64,000 nucleotides of DNA, from positions 1 through 64,000 of the forward strand of contig JAEYQK010000062.1 in assembly GCA_023410055.1 (NCBI GenBank). The letters are read 5' to 3'. Positions 9,256-17,253 of the stretch are shown here, in pieces; positions within the stretch are counted from its first letter, which is position 1, and every line of letters starts with the position of its first letter. Under the pieces are notes generated by a model. The model searched no databases, was not told the DNA's origin, and saw only the letters and a program-made list of their open reading frames with translations. The stretch is from Acidobacteriota bacterium. GTDB taxonomy: Bacteria; Acidobacteriota; Terriglobia; Terriglobales; Acidobacteriaceae. The position numbers were made by a program, and so were the translations under genes.

Positions 9256-9332
9256 GGCGGTGTAGCTCAGGTGGTTAGAGCGACGGTCTCATAATCCGTA
9301 GGTCGCTGGTTCGAGTCCAGCCGCCGCCACCA
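9256..9332 (+). tRNA. tRNA with CAU anticodon (elongator Met or lysidine-type Ile2)
   Basis: The 77-nt gene folds as a full cloverleaf: acceptor GGCGGTG/CGCCGCC with one G-T pair, D stem GCTC/GAGC, anticodon loop CTCATAA with CAT at 9290-9292, T arm GCTGG TTCGAGT CCAGC, and encoded CCA. The variable loop and T arm (GGTCGCTGGTTC.AGTCCAGC) resemble those of E. coli ileX, whose C34 is converted to lysidine. The anticodon loop alone does not separate this from elongator tRNA-Met. The last anticodon-stem pair is T-T. Its 3' end is duplicated 1.2 kb downstream. Confidence 0.96.
9308..9327 (+). repeat. Putative attL: tRNA 3'-end half of a 20-bp direct repeat
   Basis: These 20 bases, covering the T loop and part of the 3' acceptor strand, recur exactly at 10493-10512. 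tRNA 3' ends are the classical target of tyrosine-recombinase integration, which leaves such a duplication. Confidence 0.65.
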
Positions 9333-9392
9333 ATCAAACTCGGTTCCGTTGCCGGGCGTCCGCGCAGTCCGCATGGCGCATCTACTCGAAGC

Positions 9393-10250
9393 GTGACAAC
9401 AGAAACTCTGGTTGACGCCACCCTAGACAGCGAGTACGATTTTGCTGCTCAAACAATGCCTCAAAATAAGTCACAAAAGGGCGATCGTCCGATTACGCCC
9501 GAAGCACAAGCGACCAAGCGCGATTGGGTAGGCATTATCGGTGTCGCGATCACGATGCTTGTGTGCGTTGTCGCGAGCACTGTGTACTTGACACACCGTT
9601 TTGAAGAGGTGGAGCAGAGGATGACCAAAGCGGAAGGTGCGCTCAAAGTACTCGGCTCCGAGCAGTCCGACAAGACGAGGGACCTCATTAAAGAGTTGTT
9701 GTCCGAGGCTACTGAGAGGGCGAGAGGGAACCAGCCAGAGATTGCTGCGCGGGCTGCTAAAACGGCTACTGTTTTGGTGGCCGCACAAAGAAGGGATAAG
9801 AACGAGGCTCCACCGCAGTTTTTTGAAGCTGCGGCTAAACAGTTCAGCGAGTTTACCGAAGTCGCTAATGCGGACTTGATAGAAGCGGGCTATGGCGGCC
9901 TCTCGGCTCTGGCTGAGTATAAGTCTGTGCTGCGGAAGCCGATTGCGGCACCGCCGGCATTCACAGTACAGACGGGCAACACGGGGCCATACATTCTGAA
10001 AGGCCCGTCCTTAGGCCATGTGAGCGTGAGTAGGTCCGTGTTCAGGAACGGACGCCAGAAACTGGACAACTTTTTCTGGGACGATGTCATTTTCGAGAAT
10101 ATGGACATTGAATTCGAGGGCGGAGAAACGCAGTTAAGGAACGTAACCTTCGTCAACTGCCGGTTTCGGATAAAGTCCGTCCCGGCAGCACGCAGCATAA
10201 TGCTTTACGCAATTAACGGCCACTCTCGCTTTGAGGGTGGCGACTCCTAA
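9393..10250 (+). CDS. Membrane-anchored protein of unknown function between att-like repeats
   Basis: A 285-residue protein with a hydrophilic N terminus (about 45 residues), one membrane segment (GIIGVAITMLVCVVASTVYL), a coiled-coil/Ala-rich helical stretch and a beta-rich C terminus. The C terminus has spaced asparagine/phenylalanine repeats (FENMDIEFEG, LRNVTFVNCRF) reminiscent of a pentapeptide-like beta-helix. The start is uncertain: GTG at 9393 has no clear ribosome binding site, and an ATG at 9456 is possible. It is the only gene between the tRNA and the duplicated tRNA end, so it is probably cargo of an integrated element. No function is recognised. Confidence 0.65.
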   Translation: MTTETLVDATLDSEYDFAAQTMPQNKSQKGDRPITPEAQATKRDWVGIIGVAITMLVCVVASTVYLTHRFEEVEQRMTKAEGALKVLGSEQSDKTRDLIKELLSEATERARGNQPEIAARAAKTATVLVAAQRRDKNEAPPQFFEAAAKQFSEFTEVANADLIEAGYGGLSALAEYKSVLRKPIAAPPAFTVQTGNTGPYILKGPSLGHVSVSRSVFRNGRQKLDNFFWDDVIFENMDIEFEGGETQLRNVTFVNCRFRIKSVPAARSIMLYAINGHSRFEGGDS

Positions 10251-10663
10251 GCGGGCCGCTTTGGCGCTGAAATAGACTCCCCGGCGAAAGCTCCACCCTG
10301 TTAATGCGCCAACAAGCTCACCCGTTCTTGCACGGCCTGTAGGTCCGCCGTCACGAGGTTTGTGTACCGGCGGGGTCATTCTAGGCCCAAACAATTGTGC
10401 TAATTTGTGCTACCGAGCTGTGAATCGTGGATTTCTTGAGAATCTAGGGTATTGATAAACGTGCAAGTTACAGATTCTAAAGAATCGCAAACGGTTCGAG
10501 TCCAGCCGCCGCTCATCAACAACTTGCCTGGTCGTTAGTTCTGGCGGCGCACGTTGACGCATTCAGCGAGAAATGACTGACGTTCGCGACCACCCCATTC
10601 CCGCTGCTCCGGCGTGTCTCGCACCACATATCCTCGCGCCGACTCAATAGCAGGAGCAAGGGG
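10251..10663. other. Gene-free stretch containing the attR-like site
   Basis: About 410 bp hold no convincing gene. It includes the second copy of the tRNA 3'-end repeat and, before it, a paired GTGCTA motif (near 10397-10411). No integrase, excisionase or repeat cluster remains. Confidence 0.5.
10493..10512 (+). repeat. Putative attR: second copy of the tRNA 3'-end repeat
   Basis: GGTTCGAGTCCAGCCGCCGC matches the tRNA T loop and part of its 3' acceptor strand without mismatch. The bases on both sides differ, so this is not a second full tRNA but a bounded 20-bp duplication in the same orientation. Confidence 0.65.
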
Positions 10664-11434
10664 CTATGGCTTGCTCTGTGTGAGCCTCTCGGCTTCCTTG
10701 GTGCTCATGACACGCGGCTTGCCCCCTTTAGGTGGATGCAGAACGACTGCGACGTCTTCGCTGCACTGTGCACCCGCCCATCCGTAGTAATGCTTGATGT
10801 TGTAGCTCTTCGACAGAGGCAAGGAGAGCTTCGCCGGGGTTGCCGACGCCGAACTTAGTTTGTAGATGTTGAATGGGTCATAAGTCTGCAGCCCGTTGCC
10901 GAACATCTGTGAGAGACAGGGATAACCAACTATCTCGGCGACCCCATCTCCGTCCAAGTCTCTGACCTCGTGTAATCCCAGTTCCTCCTTATGCAAAACA
11001 ACTCGTGGCTGGCCAGTCGCTGAGATCTCAAGAACATCGAGGCTGCCCGGAGAGCTTGCGTAGGCGTAGCCGAGCAAGAACAGAAGAGTCCTTCCGGGCG
11101 TAACTTTGAGGGCCAGCACATATCCTGAAGGAGCGGCGTTCTTTACGGAATGCACGAAATCCGAAGGAATACCCGCGCCCTCGGAGCAGTACTTCACCCA
11201 CCCGGTATTGTTCTTCAGCACGAATTCCTTCTGTCCCGGAACGCGAATGCGAAGTCGCGTGAAATCGCCGGGGTCACTCCACGCAGGCGGGATTTCAAGA
11301 ACGACCTGCACGTCCTTGTGCCCATCCCAGTCGAAAGTGAACCAGGACACTCGCTTCCATGATGTCTGGCCGAACGCCGATTCGGCGATGAAGAACAACA
11401 GCGCGAGGATGAATACGGCCCTGTGTCTGGTCAT
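10664..11434 (-). CDS. Secreted protein with a Ca-binding-like DxDxDG loop, unknown function
   Basis: The 256-residue protein has a signal peptide (MTRHRAVFILALLFFIAESA, then FGQ). Near residue 160 it has RDLDGDGVAEIVG, the D-x-D-x-D-G loop typical of FG-GAP/VCBS repeats or EF-hand-like calcium sites. Beta-strand-rich sequence surrounds it. It is probably periplasmic or exported. Only one such loop is visible, so a full beta-propeller is not supported. It is transcribed alone and divergently from the glycosyltransferase gene. Confidence 0.75.
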   Translation of the reverse strand: MTRHRAVFILALLFFIAESAFGQTSWKRVSWFTFDWDGHKDVQVVLEIPPAWSDPGDFTRLRIRVPGQKEFVLKNNTGWVKYCSEGAGIPSDFVHSVKNAAPSGYVLALKVTPGRTLLFLLGYAYASSPGSLDVLEISATGQPRVVLHKEELGLHEVRDLDGDGVAEIVGYPCLSQMFGNGLQTYDPFNIYKLSSASATPAKLSLPLSKSYNIKHYYGWAGAQCSEDVAVVLHPPKGGKPRVMSTKEAERLTQSKP

Positions 11435-11696
11435 GTGAATGGAATTATGCGCCCGACCGGAGTAGTGTCAAAAGCTTTACTTTGCATTCACCGCGAGGTC
11501 AGGGCCGTGTTCCTTCGCGATGACAAACAGTGGGCTGCATTTCCGAGCAATCTCGGGCTTCTGGCCCAGCGGCGTCGTTGTGCGTCTCGCGCTGGGAACT
11601 GGTAAGTCGTCTCGCGTCATCGGCCGGGCCAATCTGTTGTATCCCTTGTTGGCTTTCGATATCCTCAAAGTCATATTCCTCAATTGGGACGCACTC

Positions 11697-12527
11697 ATGA
11701 ATGCTCTTTCCGTCGCGATCGTTGCCAAGAACGAATCCCACAACATTGTGAGAACTCTATCTAGCGTTACTTGGGCGGACGAAATCGTCGTCATTGATTC
11801 TGGATCTACGGATAACACGGTTGAGATTGCCAAAAGCTACGGCGCGACTGTGTATCACGAAAGCTGGAAAGGGTATGGTCCTCAAGTTAATTCTGCGTTG
11901 GACAAGTGCGCCGGGCCGTGGATATTGAACCTCGACGCCGATGAGGTTGTTACACCGGAACTGGCGGCAGAGATCCAATCACTTCTTCGAGGAGAGCCTT
12001 CTCTCAACGCTTATGCCGTGCCCAGACTCAATTTGATTTTTGGAAGATGGATGCGTCACGGCGGCCTTTATCCGGACCGGAAGTTAAGGCTGTTTCGCAA
12101 AGGAGCAGCGCGACTGAGGGAGGATACGGAACCACATGCTACTCCCAAGACGTCCGAACAGGTGGGAACACTAAAGAACCATATGCTCCATTACCAATAC
12201 CCGACGCTTGAGACCTACATCGACCACATGAACAAATATAGTTCTGCAAGCGTTCCCCTGGTAACTCGCCGAGGTAAGACAAGTTCCAGTTTCGCCGGAT
12301 TCATTTGGAACACCGTTTTTAATCCGCTCGCCACTTTTTGCTACAACTACATTGCTAGAGCCGGCTTTCTCGACGGACGTGAAGGTTTGATCTTTCATCT
12401 CAACCATTCGGTGTACGTAAATTGGAAGTACGTCAAGGCTTGGAAGAGTGCACAATCCAGTGCAGCAGCCGCAGGTGACGCTCTTAGTCCACGCCCACTG
12501 CCGCCCGACAAAATTTCCCTCAGCTAG
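11697..12527 (+). CDS. GT2 family glycosyltransferase (WaaE/KdtX-like)
   Basis: A 276-residue inverting glycosyltransferase with a GT-A fold. It starts LSVAIVAKNESHNI, followed by WADEIVVIDSGSTDNT and the metal/nucleotide motif LNLDADEVV. These are hallmarks of the family that contains the LPS core glucosyltransferases WaaE/KdtX. The ATG is chosen because conservation begins immediately after it; the frame runs 59 codons further upstream without homology. Sugar donor and acceptor are unknown; LPS or lipooligosaccharide core assembly is likely from the family. Confidence 0.88.
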   Translation: MNALSVAIVAKNESHNIVRTLSSVTWADEIVVIDSGSTDNTVEIAKSYGATVYHESWKGYGPQVNSALDKCAGPWILNLDADEVVTPELAAEIQSLLRGEPSLNAYAVPRLNLIFGRWMRHGGLYPDRKLRLFRKGAARLREDTEPHATPKTSEQVGTLKNHMLHYQYPTLETYIDHMNKYSSASVPLVTRRGKTSSSFAGFIWNTVFNPLATFCYNYIARAGFLDGREGLIFHLNHSVYVNWKYVKAWKSAQSSAAAAGDALSPRPLPPDKISLS

Positions 12528-12550
12528 GCAAGTCTGACGATCTGTTGCGA

Positions 12551-12599
12551 AGAACCTCGGTGCCGCTGTAACCGAAGTAATCTCGACCAGCGAGGTTCT
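12551..12599 (+). terminator. Possible long-loop terminator
   Basis: AGAACCTCG and CGAGGTTCT form a perfect 9-bp stem with a 31-nt loop, followed by ATTTA. It lies just after the glycosyltransferase. The long loop makes the call tentative. Confidence 0.35.
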
Positions 12600-12727
12600 A
12601 TTTACTCATCCGACCAAGGTAATCGTTTCCAAAAATGCAGGGCGCGGCATAATTGCGACCGAATGAGTTAGGGCCCCAACCTGCTGCAAGTACCTGAACA
12701 AACTTTTACGTCCTTCTGGAGGCTTTC

Positions 12728-12943
12728 ATGATTGCTGGTTTTAATATCGGTGATAAAGTCAGACTCAAATCCGGCGGCCCCACGATGAGGGTGTCTCAAC
12801 TTCGAAAAGATGAGCAAGGCGCGCTGAAGCTCGGGTGTGTCTGGTTTGAAGGTCCCGTAGAGGTAGAGGAAATGTTTCCTTCCGGGACATTGGATCTCGT
12901 GTCCTCAAGAAGCATGGCCATGTTTAGTGCGCAGGGGGACTAA
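12728..12943 (+). CDS. DUF2158 (YodC-like) small protein
   Basis: A 71-residue protein matching the DUF2158 pattern: an N-terminal FNIGDKVRLKSGGPTMRV, a short linker and a CVWFEG motif, as in E. coli YodC. The family is small and SH3-like, with no established function. A strong TGGAGG ribosome binding site precedes the ATG. It stands alone and a hairpin follows. Confidence 0.85.
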   Translation: MIAGFNIGDKVRLKSGGPTMRVSQLRKDEQGALKLGCVWFEGPVEVEEMFPSGTLDLVSSRSMAMFSAQGD

Positions 12944-12966
12944 GCCGATCCGTACCCGGTGCTTTG

Positions 12967-13009
12967 GCGATTGAGGCGCATCGTCAGAAAAGTGAACAGC
13001 CTCAATCGC
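12967..13009 (+). terminator. Hairpin after the DUF2158 gene
   Basis: GCGATTGAGGC and GCCTCAATCGC form a perfect 11-bp stem around a 21-nt loop, followed by TCCTTTA. Probably a terminator, although the T-run is weak. Confidence 0.5.
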
Positions 13010-13110
13010 TCCTTTACTCCAGATGTTGGGACCCATTCTGCTTCGCCACGCACATAACAAAAGGACACTGCCCGGAACCTCCGAGGTAAAACCCACTGCG
13101 CTGTTGCAGA

Positions 13111-13413
13111 CTAGGCCATAGCGCATGCCTCGGTCACTTTGTCCCGAACCGATTCCAACAGCATTTCCTTCTGTGGGATAGAGTGGCAACGGCCTAGTTC
13201 AGTCGCCAACAAGTCGAGCTCGTCGATTGAAAGCCTGAGATCGCGACGGATCAGCTTTCCTTCGAGTTCATCGAGCTGATGTTCCTCATTCCTGAGTCGC
13301 CATTTGGAATCGTCGTCTTGCGCCTGAGCAACTTGTCTTCGGAGTTCACAGTCGAGCTCTTCTAAGGCGTCGACCATGACCTGGAGTTCGTCGGGGGAGA
13401 ATTGGAGTTGCAT
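13111..13413 (-). CDS. Small helical protein, unknown
   Basis: A 100-residue charged, mostly helical protein (MQLQFSPDELQVMVDALEEL at the start). The start is set by a GGAGGT ribosome binding site 4 nt upstream of this ATG; an upstream in-frame ATG (13425) would overlap that site. It contains two similar motifs, FSPDELQVMVDALEELD and LSIDELDLLATELGR, suggesting an internal duplication. No family is recognised. Confidence 0.7.
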   Translation of the reverse strand: MQLQFSPDELQVMVDALEELDCELRRQVAQAQDDDSKWRLRNEEHQLDELEGKLIRRDLRLSIDELDLLATELGRCHSIPQKEMLLESVRDKVTEACAMA

Positions 13414-13562
13414 GCGGACCTCCATTTCGACGGGATGCTATGCGGCGGCGAACCGTGGTCGTGGCATCCATTTTCCTCAGCTTGCTCCCGCTTCAGCCAC
13501 AGTTCAATGACAGTCGTCACGCGAAATTGTGCGCAGTGAAAGAAATCCTCTGAAACGAAAAA

Positions 13563-13585
13563 CGGGGCGGGCAGTGCCCGTCCCG
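13563..13585 (-). terminator. Intrinsic terminator of the beta-helix lipoprotein gene
   Basis: On the minus strand a 10-bp GC-rich stem (CGGGACGGGC / GCCCGCCCCG, one mismatch) with a 3-nt loop is followed by TTTTT. It lies 20 bp after the stop of the beta-helix gene. Confidence 0.8.
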
Positions 13586-13604
13586 AGCTATAGGCCAATG
13601 AAGC

Positions 13605-15518
13605 CTATCTCTCTATGGCCCCTACATCGCCCGGTTGTGCACTGTTGCGCGTCTGCCCGCGTTGATCCGTGCTTTCCAGTTGCACAGAGGTATCCGTGCG
13701 CGTAATGGTCAGGTCCACATTGCCGAGCTTCCCGCTGGAGTACGTGCCCCAGAAGTCGTCGCCCAGAATGACAGTTCCGAGCTTGCTCCCTATTTGCGTG
13801 TCGAGACTGCGCCAGAAGTTTATCCACGGAGCGTTTTGGCTGCTCGACACCCAAGTGCGTGCCGGACCATAGAAGGTTACGCCAGTCATATCCCCGAAGC
13901 TCGTGCCGAAATCGCTGCCAAGTTGCGAGCTGTAATTTGTCCGTAACTTGGTCAGAACGTTATTCAGGAAGTCGTCACTGGAAGAAGGCCACCCAGAATA
14001 GCCGCCTTTGACTTGCGTGACCGTGTAGGACGTGGGCGGAATCTGGTCTACAGCGTTGCCCGAGGGCAAGTACCAGAGCACCGCATTTTGTCCGGCGTCG
14101 ATTCCCGCCGAAAGAATGTTGCTGTGCCGCTGCGGCGTCGTCAATGCGAGCACGTCCGCCGGCACAATCCCGTCGTGATCGCCGACCTTCGGGTAGTGCT
14201 TGCGGCTGAGGCTCATTGCATCCGGGATCGGCACGAGGATCTGGCTGAAGTCGACTGCGCCGATCAGGTTGTAGCCGTTGCTGGTGAAGTTCAGCAGCGA
14301 TCCGGTAAAGATATCGGCAGGAGCGCCATTCAACTTATTACCGGCAAAGATCGAGTGCTGAATGACAAGGTCTTCAACGACATGTGCGTTGCCGATGGTA
14401 GCCGCGAAGCCTCCACCACCCGCGTTCGGCTTGTTGCTGATCAGCGTCGACTCGCCGTTCACTTCATTTTCGGCTATCGTGCAACTGGTAAGCACGAGCG
14501 ACCCGCCGCCCAGGTAGACACCGCCGCCACGGAAATAGAACTGAGCCTGGATCGAGTTGGCAACGTCCGGATCGTCGAGAACCAGGTTGCGGGCAATCGT
14601 GCAGTTCGTGATGTGCATCGTGGCAAGATTGTTCGGCCCGCCGGAAAGGGTGAACACTCCGCCGCCATAAGCGTGTTGCGCAACGACCTTGTTCCCGCTG
14701 ATCGCGCAGTTGCTCAGAGTCGCGTTGTTGCCGAATCCGGTGGTGTGATCGGCTCCGCCGACGGAATATATGCCGCCGCCAGCTGCGCCATAACCTGTCG
14801 CCACGTTGCCGCTCACCACACAATTGTTGAGGACAAGTCCGTTGGAGTAGATACCGCCGCCATAGGCGCCACGATCCCGGGTTGGGGCGGAGTCGCCGGC
14901 GATCTTGTTTCCGGCAATGGCGCAATTCGCCAGATCGGCCGTGCCCCACACAGCGATGCCCCCACCACGAGCGAGCGTAAACGGTTGCGCAGTGTCGCTG
15001 ATTGCCTCGGCCTTCGAAACGCCGCCGGCTATAGTCACCTTTCTGAGCGTGAGGTCGCCGTAGACGGCCAGCACGCGAGCGGGGTTAGTGTCTCCGCCTG
15101 CCCACCTGATCGTAACGCCGTTCGGGAGGCTTGATGCGTCGATCACGACATTCTTGCGAGCATAGAGTGCCGACTTACCGTAGTCGCGATCCGCGTATCC
15201 CGCGAAACTCATTCCAGAGTAGGTTTCGCCTTTCAGAATCGAATGCGCCTCGCCGATGATGCTCAAGTCGATAGTTTTTCCGTCGAGGCTGCGATCGAAC
15301 GTGATCGCCTCACCCGAAGCCGCCTTTGCCAGCGCGCTGCGCAGTGTGACGGTACCCGCCGGCGGCGTATCCAGATCGTCGGTCGATGTGACCGTCAGCT
15401 CGCTCCTCGGCGCACTCGGACCGCTGCTGCTTCCTCCGCAACCGCCTATAGCGAGTACGTACAGACTCAACACAAACAACGCAAATGCGCGCAGAACAGA
15501 CCACTGTCCTCTGAACAA
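13605..15518 (-). CDS. Right-handed parallel beta-helix lipoprotein
   Basis: A protein of about 637 residues. The TTG start is chosen for a GGAG 7 nt upstream; it gives a signal peptide ending FVLSLYVLAIGGC (lipobox, then GGSSSG). The body is built of beta-helix coils with repeated N-C-x-I-x-G-N and GGGIY motifs, as in polymorphic outer-membrane/pectate-lyase-like proteins. It ends with DVGAIER, the choice-of-anchor Q signature seen at the end of such proteins. An in-frame upstream start (15566) is possible. It is probably a surface-exposed structural or glycan-binding protein; enzyme activity is not evident. Confidence 0.82.
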   Translation of the reverse strand: MFRGQWSVLRAFALFVLSLYVLAIGGCGGSSSGPSAPRSELTVTSTDDLDTPPAGTVTLRSALAKAASGEAITFDRSLDGKTIDLSIIGEAHSILKGETYSGMSFAGYADRDYGKSALYARKNVVIDASSLPNGVTIRWAGGDTNPARVLAVYGDLTLRKVTIAGGVSKAEAISDTAQPFTLARGGGIAVWGTADLANCAIAGNKIAGDSAPTRDRGAYGGGIYSNGLVLNNCVVSGNVATGYGAAGGGIYSVGGADHTTGFGNNATLSNCAISGNKVVAQHAYGGGVFTLSGGPNNLATMHITNCTIARNLVLDDPDVANSIQAQFYFRGGGVYLGGGSLVLTSCTIAENEVNGESTLISNKPNAGGGGFAATIGNAHVVEDLVIQHSIFAGNKLNGAPADIFTGSLLNFTSNGYNLIGAVDFSQILVPIPDAMSLSRKHYPKVGDHDGIVPADVLALTTPQRHSNILSAGIDAGQNAVLWYLPSGNAVDQIPPTSYTVTQVKGGYSGWPSSSDDFLNNVLTKLRTNYSSQLGSDFGTSFGDMTGVTFYGPARTWVSSSQNAPWINFWRSLDTQIGSKLGTVILGDDFWGTYSSGKLGNVDLTITRTDTSVQLESTDQRGQTRNSAQPGDVGAIER

Positions 15519-15624
15519 GGCATCACTCCAAATGAAGATTTGCGGGCGATGAATTATCTCACCCAAACAGCGCGTTGACTATTGCACGAAGGGATAACTG
15601 TAGCAGTGGTACGGCGGGGGAAAG

Positions 15625-16080
15625 TCAGCGATGTATCTCGTGCAACGAGACTTCGAACTTGTAGCCGAACCGCCGCGCATTGTCCAAATAGCGAATCCAC
15701 GATGGACGAAACTTATACAGGTTACTGCGCGAGATGGCCGAACGGAAGAACGTGCCGAGTTGGAAGCGCTGGCAGTAGGCAGCCGTGATTGTCTTGCGCA
15801 GTGCGCGATCCTTTGCTACCTCCACACGGCCTCGCATCTGCACACCGCAGATTTTCCGCCACTCGGATGTAGGACGAAACACGGCTGCGGCCGCTTGCGC
15901 CTCGCGTTTCAGGTCTTTGCTGTGGCCGGAGGATGAAGACGAAAACCAGTACAGTGCGAGTTCATCGTCGCATATATAGAAGAGCGGTGTGGACCGGCTA
16001 TGTCCCGCGTCGTCCGTCGTTGCCAGCACCAGCGTGCTCTCGGATTTCAACAACGCTGCGATCTGCTGAAGTCGGTCCAT
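15625..16080 (-). CDS. PNPOx-like FMN-binding split-barrel protein
   Basis: About 151 residues with the pattern of pyridoxamine-phosphate-oxidase-like proteins: an N-terminal helix, STLVLATTDDAGHSRSTPLF, then ALYWFSSSSSGHSKDLKRE and GVQMRGRVEV. Members bind FMN, F420 or haem and many have no known substrate. The ATG chosen lies 2 bp after the stop of the ketoacyl-synthase gene, so it is the last gene of the acylation operon. A role in reducing an acyl or lipid intermediate is only a guess. Confidence 0.8.
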   Translation of the reverse strand: MDRLQQIAALLKSESTLVLATTDDAGHSRSTPLFYICDDELALYWFSSSSSGHSKDLKREAQAAAAVFRPTSEWRKICGVQMRGRVEVAKDRALRKTITAAYCQRFQLGTFFRSAISRSNLYKFRPSWIRYLDNARRFGYKFEVSLHEIHR

Positions 16081-16084
16081 TAGT

Positions 16085-17017
16085 TCACGCAGGGACCGCC
16101 AGCAATGCGCCCCAGTTGATGCCCGCTCCAAATGCTGAGAACACGATCGGACCCTTAGCCTCTCTCTGCGACAGTTGCCACCACTCGTCGGCTGCGATCA
16201 GCATCGAGGCAGACGATGTATTGCCGTACTTGGCAATGTTGCAGAAGAAGCGCTGTTCCGGAACCTCAAGCGCCTTCGCTACCCGCACGATCAGGTTCCA
16301 ATTGGCCTGGTGCATCAGGAAGACATCGACGCTAGCCGGCGCGACGTTGTTATTCGCCAGAAGGTCACCGATGGCTCGGGGAATCTTGCGCGTGGCTTGC
16401 ATGATCACTTCGCGGCCCTTCATCTGGATCGCACCGGCTTGTTCGAGTTGAAGCGATTCCCTAAAGTTCCCATCGGTGTAGATGGCCGAATCGATGATTT
16501 TCGCGAATCCAGAAGACTTGCTGACCAGGCACGCTCCCGCGCCGTCGCCGAAGAGAATCGCGGTGTCGCTGGCTTCTTTCGTCAGCGAAACTCGCCGACT
16601 CATAATCTCCGACGCGATCACCAGCACGTTGCCGTAGGTCTCAGCCAATTGCGACGCTAGCGACATCGCAAATAGTGCTCCTGCGCTGGCCACGGGCAAA
16701 TCGAGTGCAGGAGTCGCAGACAAACCGAGCCGGGCCGCTACCTCCGATGCCGGGCCAGGAAAGACAAGTTCACTCGACCCGCTCGAAACCAGAATCAAGC
16801 CGAGTTCCTCGGCGGCAACGCCGGAGTTTTGAAGGCAATTCTGCGCGGCGTTGAAAGCCAGGTCGGCCACCCTTGTGCCCTCGTCGGCATAGCGGCGCTC
16901 CTGGATTCCGCTTACGTTCAAAATCCACTCGGGATCGTTGCCGACGCGCTCTGAAAGAAACTGATTATCGATCCGGTGTTCCGGAAGAAACGAGCCAAAG
17001 CCGCGCAGGTAGGACAT
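16085..17017 (-). CDS. 3-oxoacyl-ACP synthase III homologue with Ser in place of the catalytic Cys
   Basis: The 310-residue protein has the thiolase-fold FabH family layout. The conserved His236 (MHQANWN) and Asn266 (YGNTSSAS) of the Cys-His-Asn triad are present. The nucleophile motif, usually D-L-x-A-A-C-S-G, reads DLPVASAG with Ser111. Ser-type FabH relatives such as DpsC of daunorubicin synthesis are known and act as acyltransferases or specialised starters. It overlaps the ACP gene by one base (TAATG), indicating translational coupling, so its partner is probably that ACP. It probably does not do standard fatty-acid initiation. Confidence 0.9.
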   Translation of the reverse strand: MSYLRGFGSFLPEHRIDNQFLSERVGNDPEWILNVSGIQERRYADEGTRVADLAFNAAQNCLQNSGVAAEELGLILVSSGSSELVFPGPASEVAARLGLSATPALDLPVASAGALFAMSLASQLAETYGNVLVIASEIMSRRVSLTKEASDTAILFGDGAGACLVSKSSGFAKIIDSAIYTDGNFRESLQLEQAGAIQMKGREVIMQATRKIPRAIGDLLANNNVAPASVDVFLMHQANWNLIVRVAKALEVPEQRFFCNIAKYGNTSSASMLIAADEWWQLSQREAKGPIVFSAFGAGINWGALLAVPA

Positions 17018-17253
17018 TAGCTCTCCCGGGTGTCGAGATACAGAGCGATCTTGCCGATCGACTCGAACTTGCGCGGAATGAGGTCGGAATCGGGAATGCT
17101 GACCTTGAACTCTTTCTCAAGCTCCGTCACGAAATCAGGCAGCGCAAAGGAGTCGAGCAATCCCGATTCAAATAGCGATTCGTCGCTCGCGGGTTCACCA
17201 TCGATCTTCGCAACAAGACGTAGGGCCTTAAGGATTCGCTGCTCTTTCTCCAT
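17017..17253 (-). CDS. Acyl carrier protein
   Basis: A 78-residue acidic four-helix carrier with the phosphopantetheine attachment Ser35 in GLLDSFALPD (usual form G-x-D-S-L). The frame extends upstream inside the SGNH gene, but only this part is ACP-like; the ATG follows GGGAG. It overlaps the end of the SGNH gene by 26 bp and the start of the ketoacyl-synthase by one base. A carrier in a surface-acylation operon suggests a dedicated acyl group is built or loaded here rather than taken as acetyl-CoA. Confidence 0.92.
   Translation of the reverse strand: MEKEQRILKALRLVAKIDGEPASDESLFESGLLDSFALPDFVTELEKEFKVSIPDSDLIPRKFESIGKIALYLDTRES

Noticed and set aside
9333..10492. An integrase gene in the tRNA-bounded element
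   Set aside because: No tyrosine or serine recombinase motif was found in any frame between the two repeats.
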